In this document: piece by piece, positions 54,469 through 64,000 of the stretch
Position numbering within the stretch: the stretch's first letter is position 1
Layout of the letters: every line of letters begins with the position of its first letter
From: Plenodomus lindquistii
Taxonomy: Eukaryota > Ascomycota > Dothideomycetes > Pleosporales > Leptosphaeriaceae
Length of the DNA stretch: 64,000 nt
Reading direction: 5' to 3'
Assembly (NCBI GenBank): GCA_025504975.1
Contig: JANUWI010000001.1
Location: 2,790,001-2,854,000 of the forward strand
Position numbers and translations under genes: made by a program
The notes under the pieces: generated by a model
The model's input: only the letters and a program-made list of their open reading frames with translations
Database searches by the model: none
What the model was told of the DNA's origin: nothing

Positions 54469-57400
54469 ATGGAGGGCGCCTTCACGCACATGGGCAACCA
54501 CCTCGTGTCCGACTCGGCCGCCACCATCAACGCAGGCGACGTGGACGAGGGCATTCTCGACGGCGACCTGGCGCGCGGCGGCCTGTCGCGGCGGCGGCGG
54601 GCCGACGACGACGACGACTACGACGACGACGACGTGGAGAGCATGGCGAGCATGCCCGTGGGCGGGCCCAACGGCCAGGCAGCGGCGCGGCCCGAGGAGG
54701 CCGAGGTCGAGCTGCCCGCCCACGCGTGTGCATACTGCGGCATCCACAACGCCGGCAGCGTCGTCAAGTGCCTCGCGTGCACAAAGTGGTTCTGCAGCGC
54801 CCGCGGCAACTCGTCGTCGTCGCACATCATCAACCACCTGGTGCGCGCCCGCCACAAGGAAGTCCAGCTGCACCCCGCCTCGTCGCTCGGCGACACGACG
54901 CTCGAATGCTACAACTGCGGCACCAAGAATGTCTTCCTGCTCGGCTTCATCCCCGCAAAGTCGGACACGGTCGTCGTCCTGCTCTGTCGCCAGCCCTGCG
55001 CCGCCATGCCCTCGCAAAAGGACATGAACTGGGACACGTCGCGCTGGCAGCCCCTCATCGAGGACCGCTCCTTCCTCCCCTGGCTCGTCCCTGCCCCCAC
55101 CGACCAGGAGCAGCTCCGTGCCCGCCACCTCAGCCCACAGACAATCGCAAAGCTCGAGGAGCTGTGGAAGGACAACCAGAACGCCACCATTGCAGACCTC
55201 GAAAAGGGCGCCGGCCAGGAGGAGGCCATTGCAAAGGTCCTGCTCCGCTACGACGACGCCTTCCAGTACCAGAACGTCTTTGGCCCCTTGGTCAAGATCG
55301 AGGCCGACTACGACCGGAAGCTCAAGGAGTCGCAGTCACAGGACAACCTCGTCGTCCGCTGGGACATGGCACTCAACAACAAGCATACGGCTAGCTTCAT
55401 CCTCCCTAAGCTGGAGCTGGGGGACGTCAAGCTTGCCGTCGGCGACGAGATGCGCCTTCGCTATACCGGAGAACTCCGCCCTCATTGGGAAGGTGTCGGC
55501 TATGTCATCAAAATCCCCAACAACCAGTCTGACGAAGTCACCATCGAGTTGCGCACAAAGGGCGACCACAAATCCGTACCCACCGAGTGCACACACAATT
55601 TCAGCGCAGACTACGTTTGGAAGGCCACATCCTTTGATCGCATGCAGCATGCCATGAAGACGTTTGCCATTGACGAGATGAGTGTTTCCGGCTACATTTT
55701 TCACCGTCTGCTTGGCCACGAGGTCGCGTCAGCGCCAATGAAGATCCAGATTCCTCGCAAGTTCAGCGTTCCCGGTCTTCCTGAACTGAATGCCAGTCAG
55801 ATCAATGCTGTCAAGAGCGTCCTCCAGAAGCCATTAAGCTTGATCCAGGGCCCTCCTGGTACGGGAAAGACTGTCACGTCGGCTACCATCATCTACCACC
55901 TCTGCAAGATCAGCGCAAGTCAGGTATTGGTCTGTGCACCATCAAACGTCGCTGTCGATCAGTTGTGCGAACGCATTCATCTTACTGGGCTGAAGACTGT
56001 TCGTGTCACTGCCAAATCTCGAGAAGATGTCGAGTCACCTGTTGGTTTTCTGTCTCTTCACGAGCAAGTACGCATGAATGACACCAACATCGAACTGAAC
56101 AAGCTCAATCAGCTGAAGAGCGATGTCGGCGAGCTGTCAAGTCAGGACGAGAAGAAATTCAAGCAACTTACTCGTGCGGCCGAGCGCGAGATTTTGAATG
56201 CCGCAGATGTCATTTGCTGCACCTGTGTCGGAGCTGGTGATCCCCGTCTGTCCAAGATGAAGTTCCGCACCGTTCTCATTGACGAGTCGACTCAATCCGC
56301 CGAGCCAGAGTGCATGATTCCTCTGGTGCTCGGTTGCAAGCAGGTTGTGCTTGTTGGTGACCACCAGCAGCTTGGTCCTGTCATCATGAATAAGAAGGCC
56401 GCTACAGCTGGGCTGAATCAATCTCTGTTTGAGCGTTTGGTTATCCTTGGTTGCTCTCCGATCCGACTCCAGGTCCAGTATCGCATGCATCCTTGTCTGT
56501 CTGAGTTCCCTTCAAACATGTTCTACGAAGGTTCCCTCCAGAACGGTGTTACTATGCAGGAACGCATACGTCGCGATGTGGATTTTCCCTGGCCGGTCGT
56601 TGACAGCCCCATGATGTTCTGGTCAAACCTCGGCGCTGAGGAGATTTCTGCGTCAGGAACCTCTTACCTTAATCGTACTGAAGCTCAAAATGTCGAAAAG
56701 ATCGTCACCCGCTTCTTTAAGGCCGGTGTCCAGCCTGGTGATATTGGTATAATTACTCCATATGAAGGTCAGCGCAGCTACGTTGTCAGTTCCATGCAGG
56801 CCACTGGTAGTTTCAAGAAGGAGAACTACAAAGAGGTTGAGGTTGCGTCGGTCGACGCCTTCCAGGGCCGTGAGAAAGACTTCATCATCCTGTCTTGTGT
56901 TCGCTCCAATGATCACCAGGGTATTGGATTCTTGAGCGATCCTCGTCGTCTCAACGTCGCACTTACCCGAGCCAAGTACGGTCTGGTCATTCTTGGTAAC
57001 CCCAAAGTCCTGTCAAAGCACCCGCTCTGGCATTATCTCCTCCTGCACTTCAAAGAGCGCAACTGCCTCGTGGAAGGGCCCTTGACCAACCTCCAGGTAT
57101 CCCTTCTCCAGTTTAGTCGTCCCAAACAGACTTATCGCGGTCCTCAACGTTATCAGATGGCCTATCAGCATGCCAATGCCATGACGTCTGGTCGCCAGGC
57201 TGGTTGGAATGGTGGCAAGCCCACACGTCAAGAGTACAACGATAACGGATCAATTGTTGGCTATATTCCTGACGATGTGTCATCCGTACACTCATCTGCA
57301 CTCGGTGGTGTTGGTGTTCCTTCGAATTACCCTCCCATGTTCTCCAACTTTCAAGAGTCTTGGCCTCTTCCTGGCCGTCCTAATGGTAAGGGTAAGAATG

Positions 57401-57708
57401 GCGCGCCTGCAAGCGTCGCTGGTGAGTCTGTGGCTGCAAGCGAGCTCACAGATACTCGCAGCGATGCGCCTGGTGGCATCAGTTTGTCGGGGCTGAGCCT
57501 GAACGATTACAACAAGCCTACATCGCTGAGCCAGTCTGACCGACTTAGCCGCTTTGTTGAGTCAACACGGCAAGGTCCCAGCATAGGCACTGGCTTCGGT
57601 GCTGGTCGTGGCCTCCGCAACGGTCTTGGCGGCTTCGATGATGACGATGCTCGCAGTGTCTCGACGGCTTTCGCTAGCCAAATCGGTGGCGGAACGGCTT
57701 ACGACTGA
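54469..57708 (+). CDS. upf1: UPF1/NAM7 RNA helicase of nonsense-mediated decay
   Basis: Single exon, 1,079 residues from ATG 54469. The frame is open back to another ATG at 54175, adding 98 low-complexity residues; I prefer 54469 because MEGAFTHMGNHLVSD looks like the conserved start. An acidic aspartate run (about 45-55) precedes the CH zinc domain (about 87-190: CAYCGIHN, CLACTKWFC, SSHIINHLVRARHKEV, CYNCG), which binds Upf2. Helicase core: GPPGTGKT at 461-468, VCAPSNVAVDQL, DEST at 605-608, GDHQQLGPV, QYRMHP at 670-675 and VDAFQGREKDFIILSCVRS. The glycine/serine-rich C-terminus has SQ sites, targets of phosphorylation in relatives. All superfamily 1 motifs are intact. Confidence 0.96.
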   Translation: MEGAFTHMGNHLVSDSAATINAGDVDEGILDGDLARGGLSRRRRADDDDDYDDDDVESMASMPVGGPNGQAAARPEEAEVELPAHACAYCGIHNAGSVVKCLACTKWFCSARGNSSSSHIINHLVRARHKEVQLHPASSLGDTTLECYNCGTKNVFLLGFIPAKSDTVVVLLCRQPCAAMPSQKDMNWDTSRWQPLIEDRSFLPWLVPAPTDQEQLRARHLSPQTIAKLEELWKDNQNATIADLEKGAGQEEAIAKVLLRYDDAFQYQNVFGPLVKIEADYDRKLKESQSQDNLVVRWDMALNNKHTASFILPKLELGDVKLAVGDEMRLRYTGELRPHWEGVGYVIKIPNNQSDEVTIELRTKGDHKSVPTECTHNFSADYVWKATSFDRMQHAMKTFAIDEMSVSGYIFHRLLGHEVASAPMKIQIPRKFSVPGLPELNASQINAVKSVLQKPLSLIQGPPGTGKTVTSATIIYHLCKISASQVLVCAPSNVAVDQLCERIHLTGLKTVRVTAKSREDVESPVGFLSLHEQVRMNDTNIELNKLNQLKSDVGELSSQDEKKFKQLTRAAEREILNAADVICCTCVGAGDPRLSKMKFRTVLIDESTQSAEPECMIPLVLGCKQVVLVGDHQQLGPVIMNKKAATAGLNQSLFERLVILGCSPIRLQVQYRMHPCLSEFPSNMFYEGSLQNGVTMQERIRRDVDFPWPVVDSPMMFWSNLGAEEISASGTSYLNRTEAQNVEKIVTRFFKAGVQPGDIGIITPYEGQRSYVVSSMQATGSFKKENYKEVEVASVDAFQGREKDFIILSCVRSNDHQGIGFLSDPRRLNVALTRAKYGLVILGNPKVLSKHPLWHYLLLHFKERNCLVEGPLTNLQVSLLQFSRPKQTYRGPQRYQMAYQHANAMTSGRQAGWNGGKPTRQEYNDNGSIVGYIPDDVSSVHSSALGGVGVPSNYPPMFSNFQESWPLPGRPNGKGKNGAPASVAGESVAASELTDTRSDAPGGISLSGLSLNDYNKPTSLSQSDRLSRFVESTRQGPSIGTGFGAGRGLRNGLGGFDDDDARSVSTAFASQIGGGTAYD

Positions 57709-60022
57709 TCGTAAATGGAGCAGACGCCTCGAGACAAAGGTTTTTCTACGGCGACAACACAAATCTTGGCAGCGAACCTCTGCAATGTACCTGGTACCAG
57801 CGCACTGTGCCCAATGGCCGATCACATCCCACCATGAAACACGCGTGTGACCCGGCGTCAGGACTAGGCAATTGCCAGCACTCTAGCGTTGACATCGATA
57901 ATGAAGTCAGCCCACGCCGGCGACAGCGCTCATAGCGATAATCGTTCTTGCACCGATCACGCATCTACGGTCCAAACGTCAGGGTCCAGCTATGTCAGTG
58001 CTGATCACAGCCACACGGCCAGCGGTCCAACTAACATGTTCTGACCAGTCGTCTGTGCTTCTAATTGGAGGTCAAGCACTTTACTTGCGCTCGATGAGGT
58101 ACCGGAAACAACGTAGCTGGAGCGTGCGCGAGACCACATCATTCACTTCTTCACTCCCGCTTTTGTCGATTTACTTTGGGCTCCTGAGCCCTGTACTCCA
58201 TGAACACATCACAAAATCCGTACAACTACTGTATATCAAGAGAATTCGCCACTTCACACGTGTGACCTCTTGCTCGTGCTGACTCTACAAATCACATCAA
58301 CATTCTGTACGGTCTCTCGTGTTTCGTTATCCGTTGTTACCCCTTCGTTCTCTGCGCCCTATAATCACAAGCTTCCGCTCCCACTGTCGCATTGTAAGCG
58401 CAATTACGGCGTCATGGCTTGTCCTTGGTAAGTATTCGAAGGTACAGTTGATCCGTCCCTGTGACATGGAAGTGTAGATTTGTTCCAAAGAACAGTAAGA
58501 TTTCTCGCCTCTGTGACATCTCTCATCCCCAGTGTAACAGTAGCCAAGTGCATAGGCAACTTCCCTTTCTGCTTTTGTGGCGGGCCGCAATCATCTCGTA
58601 CTATGTGACCCCTTTCCAAGCCGCACTGCTATCTCACGCATGGGGAGGCGTGAACGATCTAGAAGTCATTGAACAAATTTGGAGCATCTTGAACAGGCAA
58701 TCATCGTATTGACTTCCACTTTGATTCACATTGGTGATCTTCGATGAGAGGCAAAGTCCATGGCAATGCTGACCTCACGCGGCAGGTAATAACGGAGATG
58801 CCCATGCCTAGTAGAGCGATCATGTCCGGGCGAGGAGGCGCTCAAGACATGGGCAATGAGTTCGTTACATTCTTTACCGCTCCCCATACCCCCACAACTC
58901 GGACAAACACGCTAGCTGGACTGTATGTGCTCCAACCAGGAACTCTGTATAGAATTTTTATCTTATTTGAATTTTCTGGGTGTGTCTAGTGGCGAGAGAA
59001 GGATTGGAAAGGCAACGAGGCGACGAGGGAGAAAACACATTATACTTCAGTGTCAACGATAGGAATGGACATGTACAGATGACGGCGAGGCAGGCGACTA
59101 TGAGTATACCAGTATTGATGTTTTCGCGACGAACGAGCGCGCGGATCATGGGCTAAGATGAGAATGGGTTTGAACACAATTGCAGGGGGTTTCTGAGACT
59201 CTCGTTTCGAAGTGAACGACAGTTCAATATTGTTGCTTGTACTGCCAATCCAACACATGCGAGATTTCCTTGGGACTATGGGGCTTGAGGCTTGTTCTCA
59301 GGTGCATGCAGTCAAAGACCGCATCTACTGGGTGTTGACTTCGACTATCAAGACTTGGAGAGGGACGATACGTGAAGAAATCGAGGGCTGCAGGAAATAT
59401 GTCTACATGGTTCTTGGCTAGAAGGAGCGGGGAGGGGGGGATAGCGCGAGACACAGGGCACCTGGTGTCCAAAGTTTGAATCTGTAGATCGCTTGGTCGT
59501 ACTGTCGACAGAACGCGTTCAATGGATGATCACAGAGTGGAACAACATGGGCCAGACCACCTTGGTCTGAACCGAATCAGTACGCCATCTCACGACTCAT
59601 TCGACTGCTTTGGCCTCGCGCGGCTAATAGAAAGTTATGGTTAACGACAAAGGTTCTTTCAGATCGCTCGTGCAAATGAAATCCTTTACTGCACAAGCGC
59701 GTGTATCAGGTTCAAGCTAGCTTTTATACAGTAGACATAGTATAGTAGTTAGTGGTTGCAAACAAGTATGGCTGAAGCTCTGCTGTTAGGTGTAGCTTCG
59801 CGAAGGGGTTGGGCGTTTATCTACGTGACATTACAGAGCTAGGATACATAAGACAAGATTTGCGTTATAGCAAATAGCAGTTAGGACGTGACAATGTTCA
59901 ACTGGACAAAAAGAGGCGGTGTCATGCCGGAGCGCGGAGACTGCGGTAAATACTTGCAACCTTCCCGCCCTCGCCACACGACACCAAGGACATGAGGTAT
60001 GCCAGCGGGCGAAGTAAAATGC
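57709..60022. other. Gene-poor interval
   Basis: 2.3 kb between UPF1 and the tRNA gene. Open frames are below 100 codons and not recognisable. The part at 59.69-59.90 kb is rather AT-rich. No gene can be supported. Confidence 0.5.
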
Positions 60023-60027
60023 AAAAA
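60023..60027 (-). terminator. Pol III terminator of tRNA-Asp
   Basis: Five T bases on the minus strand, 14 bases past the tRNA 3' end, preceded by TTTC. A run of four or more T is the usual RNA polymerase III stop. Confidence 0.7.
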
Positions 60028-60041
60028 GAAACTGCTTGATG

Positions 60042-60124
60042 CTCCCAGACTGGGAATTGAACCCAGGTCTCCTGCGGATTGTCTGAATGACAAGCAGAAA
60101 TACTAACCACTATACGATCTGGGA
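60042..60124 (-). tRNA. tRNA-Asp (anticodon GTC), with 11-nt intron
   Basis: 83 nt on the minus strand. The acceptor stem TCCCAGA pairs with TCTGGGA, followed by discriminator G73, the Asp identity base. The D arm has GTATAGTGGTTAGTAT, the anticodon stem TCTGC pairs with GCAGG, and the T arm is CTGGG-TTCAATT-CCCAG. The anticodon GTC is at 60089-60091. An 11-nt intron (60077-60087) lies after A37, and its GACAA can pair with TTGTC of the anticodon loop, the usual pre-tRNA helix. The mature tRNA is 72 nt, standard for Asp. Internal A and B boxes are present in the D and T arms. Confidence 0.95.
60077..60087 (-). other. Intron of tRNA-Asp
   Basis: Eleven bases between positions 37 and 38, removed by the tRNA splicing endonuclease. 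Confidence 0.85.
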
Positions 60125-60288
60125 TAGAGGTAATTGATGAAAGTTTTGCCAGATTAGTAATAAATAATGTAAACTACTTGTACAAGTTCCAGTCAAAGGG
60201 CGGCCGCGACTACCCCCTCCGCCCGAGCCAAGAAGTCTGCATCCTGCTCACCACCATTGTGTGATCCATCGGATCCAAGCGGGTGGCT

Positions 60289-62447
60289 TCACCGCCCCCG
60301 AGCTATCGCCGAGGAATCCAACGACGCTCTTCCCACAACAGCACTCTGGTTGTAAGCGCCCGTACTCCAGAACCAATCTAGCTTTTGCATCAGTGCTTCA
60401 TCGGTGTAGTCTTCGGCTATGGATTTCTTGGGTCGAAATGCAGGCTCCATGGGATCTATGAAGAGCGTGTCGCTGTCGTAACCCCACTTCTCCAGTTGGG
60501 TCACATTGAAAGCTACCAACATACTGACTCTGTCAGCGCAGTACAGGACAACAAGGACTACGACAAACACTCACTCGTGGTCTTCGTGGACAAGATTATG
60601 GCAGTGGAACATGCTATGCTCACGTTAGGCCGCAATGATGATCTTTGTAAACGGCGAGGACTTACTAGACGCCTTTCCACGGCGCGTATCGTGCGACGAC
60701 TTGCACAGTCTCATTGGGTGCGATCCAAACTACATCTTTCATCCCGGCGGCTTCATACGGTCTGACTGCATTACGACCGCCGACACGCGACAAAACCTGG
60801 AAGTCAACGAGATGAATGTGCACCGGATGTGTAGCATTCCCGCCACCATGAGTAAGCTGCCAAATCTCGTCTGCACCGAGTGTAGGCCTTGTCAGAATGC
60901 GATGTTCAATGTCTGCCCATCCCACACCGTTGACTTGCCATTCCCCGTTGGCACGTGAGAACGTGAAGTTCTTGCTGATGTTCGTCATGGGTGGAGGAGG
61001 TATGTAGCGTAGATCGGTTGGAATGGGTCTGTCCGGGGTGGTCACAGTATCGCAAACGACGAAGCGCATAACACGGTCTGTAGCAGCGTAATCGAGGTTT
61101 CCAGGTACGCCGGGGGCATTCCGCAACGTGATGGTTTGGCCTTCGAAGCCGGCGAAATCGACGACAAGCTCGTAGCGCTCTCCCATGGAAAAGCCTAGGT
61201 GATCTGTCTCCACGGGATGCGAAAATAGCCCTAAAGATCCAGTCAGCGACGCCATTGTTCCTGGATCCGGCACGTACCAGCGTCTGATCCGATGACGGTG
61301 AAAGATATGGGCTCTCCCACTACATCGCTGTTAAAAGAAAGGTCGAAAGCTAGATAAGCGTCAGTCGGCCGCTCGACGTGTTTGCAAAGCACGGGACTTG
61401 CTTCGACTGACGGCGCCGTTCAATAATCTTAGGCGATATTTGCGAGGCTCAACCTCGAGATATGGCCAGGGCTGGCCATTGCTAAGACAGCATCAGCTCG
61501 ATCCTTTTCGCCCAAATCGAGTCCTTACACCTGTATGATGTCGCCCCAGACTCCAGTGTTCCCATTCGTGTTATACACTAGTTCACCGTTGTTGCCGTAC
61601 TGTTTTGAGCAAATCGACATGGCAATGTCGTATTGGCCCTTTGGAAGGTCCAGGGCTTGTTCTTCGTCGTCGCTCAACAAGTAGAATCCATCAAGCCCCA
61701 TGTATACGTTCATGCCTGTTGCGAACTCGGTGTGATCCTTGAGACGTTAATTTTGCTACCAGTGTGGTAAACCAGACCACTGACATGGTACCATATAGTT
61801 CTAGCATTCTGTGCGTTCGGATAATAGTAGTCCTTGTACTGGCCTGGCAACGCGTAGTCGGCCGCCCAGCCATCAAATGGGGCGCGGTTGTATTGACCGT
61901 GGACATGAACCGAAGAGTTAATTGGACTGTTGTTCGTGAATCTGACTACCGCTTCTAGAGCGGGCGTCAGTCGAGACCGGATTTCAGTCCTGGACTATCC
62001 CAACTTACCTCGCCCCTTGTGCATCATGAAGGTGGGTCCTGGCTGTAGCCCATCATAGGCGTACAGGTTAGTAACTCCGAGATTAGGATATATCTGTTTC
62101 TGGATGGGTTTGACTTCGACTTCGTAGTAGTCGATCACGGCGCCTGATGTAGCGTTGGTATAGGTACTAAGGTATGTTAGTTACTCTGCCTCTTCTACAT
62201 GAATGATATGACATTACAATTTCGGCTCCTTCACTGGTAGTATGGGAAGAGGAAATTGGAAGATCCAAGTGTATTGTGGACTAATCCATCCTCCAGTTGG
62301 CATAGCCCAGCTGTCGTTCGATGTTAGCGTTGGACCTGGAGTAACAGTGAGTGTCGACGACGTTGTGTTCTCAAAAGGAGCGGCATAGACAGTGAAGGCA
62401 AAGAACGAGAGCAGGCTAACGAATGACAGAGTCTTCGAAGAACACAT
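60289..62447 (-). CDS. Secreted multicopper oxidase, bilirubin-oxidase type
   Basis: Nine exons: 62218-62447, 62009-62166, 61785-61954, 61529-61737, 61402-61481, 61278-61349, 60666-61230, 60575-60613 and 60289-60523, giving 585 residues. Start is ATG 62447 (the open stretch above begins with GTG); residues 1-22 are a signal peptide ending VYA. Copper ligands are complete: H146 and H148 (HVHGQ), H186 and H188 (WYHDH, made by splicing), H441, H444, H446 (HPVHIH), then H498, C499, H500, H504 and axial M509 (HCHNLVHEDHDM). Methionine as axial ligand and EDHDM favour bilirubin oxidase over laccase. Exon 5 ends at a GC donor (GCAAGT), and the third intron ends in AAG. It oxidises phenolic or tetrapyrrole-like substrates with O2 outside the cell; the natural substrate is unknown. 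Confidence 0.92.
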
Positions 62448-63638
62448 CTCTGGCTGCTTGTTCACGTACGTGGGGCTACTGGGACCTGGGGCATTCAGGG
62501 TATTTCAATGCAGAACACTCCCCACACAAGCCACCGCATCACTGCTGTTGGCGCGGGACATTACGACTCGGTGAACCCTAAGACATGGCTGTCGGGTTCC
62601 AAGAAAAAACACGGATGCAAGGTACTCTGGACCAACTGCAGCGTTTTGCGGGTCCAGACAATAGTCCTGAGTGCTCCTGTCGCAAGATGATCGTCGGTAA
62701 TCTTGGAACAGACAGCTTGCCGCCAGAGTGCATGCATGTTTCGGAAGAAGCGTGATGCTTCGATCGACAATCAGCGAGGAGGTGACGCAGGATGTTGTCA
62801 ATGAACATCACGCTGCTCATGCCCGCATTGACAGTCGCAACGTCAATTCGCGGAGATCTTACATATAGGGGAAACGCCCACGCAGTGTGATAGTGAAAGT
62901 CATGTTGTGGTCTAGATAGTCCGATGCGTGTGATGCTCTCCACGCAAGATGATTGCTTCACGCCACATGCAGGGACGCCACGCTAACGTTAACTGCGTGC
63001 ATCTCATCTCTTGCCTTTCCGATCTCTCTTCTCGTGGTCACCACCACCCTTTCGTCGTCAACATGCAAGACACTAATGCAGGGCTACCCAATGGCCGTCT
63101 CGTTTCACGTGGAACACTATCGAGAGTCATGGTGGTCATCGCCTGTCACGACGTTGTTTGCGCTCATGCCCCAACAGTGAAGCTCCAACCAAACATCACG
63201 TCGACCGATGCAGCATAGCGGAGTCCATCTAGGCACGACATTGCAGATTCAACGGTCAAGCAGTAGTGTTGGCGTCCATCAGCCCGAGATCGGCGTCTCG
63301 TCGAGAGATTGGTCATCAGCTTCGTCTTCCAATTTTGCAGATGGGACACGCATCTAATAGCCAAATTAGCTCAACCGTAAATGAACACGCTTTCGACATG
63401 TGGAATTTACCTCCACGTACGCGGCCTCAATCTAACATTCCGGCGCTACGAGCGTAGAGAGCTTGCTTCTTCCCGTTACACCGCGTGTCTGTGGTCCACG
63501 AACGGGGCCCCTCCGCCGCCAACGACTCGCACAATATTGAAACACAAAGCGACGTGTACAACCAAAACAATGCGCATGCTACAGCATGCGCTTTATATCG
63601 ATTGAACGTCATGTCTCATGTACAGTCGCCTTTACATG
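62448..63638. other. Upstream region of multicopper oxidase, no gene seen
   Basis: 1.2 kb holding the oxidase promoter and the 3' region of the gene at the right edge. No supportable coding sequence. Confidence 0.5.
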
Positions 63639-63981
63639 TTACACGTCGGCCATGTCTGTGGTCGCATCCAACTTGCTCTTCATCTCATCATATGTCAACT
63701 CTTCGACACCCACTCTTTGCCATGCCTCGTTTACAAGCTCTCTAGATTGAGGCAAGAATTTTCTGAGCCTATATGTCTTCTTCCATGCTCGGCTCGTTTC
63801 TCTAAAGACTTCTTCGGCTTCTTCCATCCTGTGCAAAAGTGGACTTTAAAATTCCCTTAAAACGAGACTCCGTCCACGGTACAAAGCCAAAACTTCTCGG
63901 TGAGCCAAGGGGTTCAATGTTGAATCCGTTCACCTTGGGCCAATTCGGCGCTTGCTGGAGGCGGGCCCAGTCTCCATAGTG
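63639..63981 (-). CDS. Partial gene at right edge, 3' exon(s), function unknown
   Basis: The 3' part of a gene whose upstream exons lie beyond 64,000. An acceptor (CGTAG) ends at 63982, and the exon from 63981 reads HYGDWARLQQAPNWPKVNGF then FGFVPWTESRF, clearly coding in character. In that frame it ends at 63802-63804 after RSRRSL. Alternatively a short intron (for example GTGGAC to GCACAG, about 49 nt) would switch to the frame MEEAEEVFRETSRAWKKTY, which runs to a stop at 63639 and also looks like real protein (charged helix, KLDATTDMADV end). I cannot choose without transcripts. I do not recognise the family, and no complete domain is visible. Confidence 0.4.
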
Positions 63982-64000
63982 CTACGAAGTTGCGCAAACA

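Noticed and set aside
53893..55128. Minus-strand open frame of 411 codons overlapping the UPF1 start
   Set aside because: Antisense to the GC-rich UPF1 5' part; valine/glycine-rich composition reflects the opposite strand and no motif is present.

Overview
This window is nuclear DNA from a filamentous ascomycete, most likely a dothideomycete of the Pleosporales type. That assignment is inferred from short 45-70 nt spliceosomal introns, fungus-specific gene families, and a sharply bounded AT-rich block with the marks of repeat-induced point mutation (RIP). I ran no database search; gene names rest on motifs and family memory.

Layout. 1-6.7 kb is an AT-rich, RIP-like island holding two identical 1,847 bp pogo/Fot1-type transposons in opposite orientation, each intact with 46 bp terminal inverted repeats and TA target duplications. 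At about 6.7 kb it changes to gene-rich DNA: a class I glutamine amidotransferase, a probable MEI4-like meiotic break-formation gene, then a dense 10-21 kb stretch of largely divergent or convergent genes: mL38, uL4m, mitochondrial IF3, ATG16, COP9 subunit CSN5, mitochondrial glutamyl-tRNA synthetase and a farnesylated type I Hsp40. 21-26 kb is sparse, with a small AT-rich patch, two 19-base G runs and a proline/serine-rich protein. 26-30 kb has ARP2 (six exons) and ribosomal protein uL18/RPL5 (four exons).

30-44 kb has an Mhp1-like leucine-rich-repeat protein, two unrelated HAD hydrolases and a disordered fungal protein with a conserved-looking N-terminus, separated by 2-3 kb gene-poor intervals. 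46-58 kb has PI-specific phospholipase C and the nonsense-mediated-decay helicase UPF1 around a 4.4 kb interval without a supportable gene. 60-64 kb has a tRNA-Asp(GTC) with an 11-nt intron, a nine-exon secreted bilirubin-oxidase-type multicopper oxidase, and the 3' end of a gene leaving the window.

How genes relate. mL38, uL4m, IF3 and mitochondrial GluRS all serve mitochondrial translation and lie within 9 kb; mL38 and uL4m are 159 bp apart head to head. The other genes are mostly housekeeping, with no sign of a biosynthetic cluster. I found no defence system, CRISPR or clearly new multi-gene system. The most notable points are the un-RIPed transposon pair, the likely MEI4 gene, the mitochondrial-translation neighbourhood, a uL4m of about twice the usual length, and several introns with GC donors or AAG acceptors that would mislead automated annotation.
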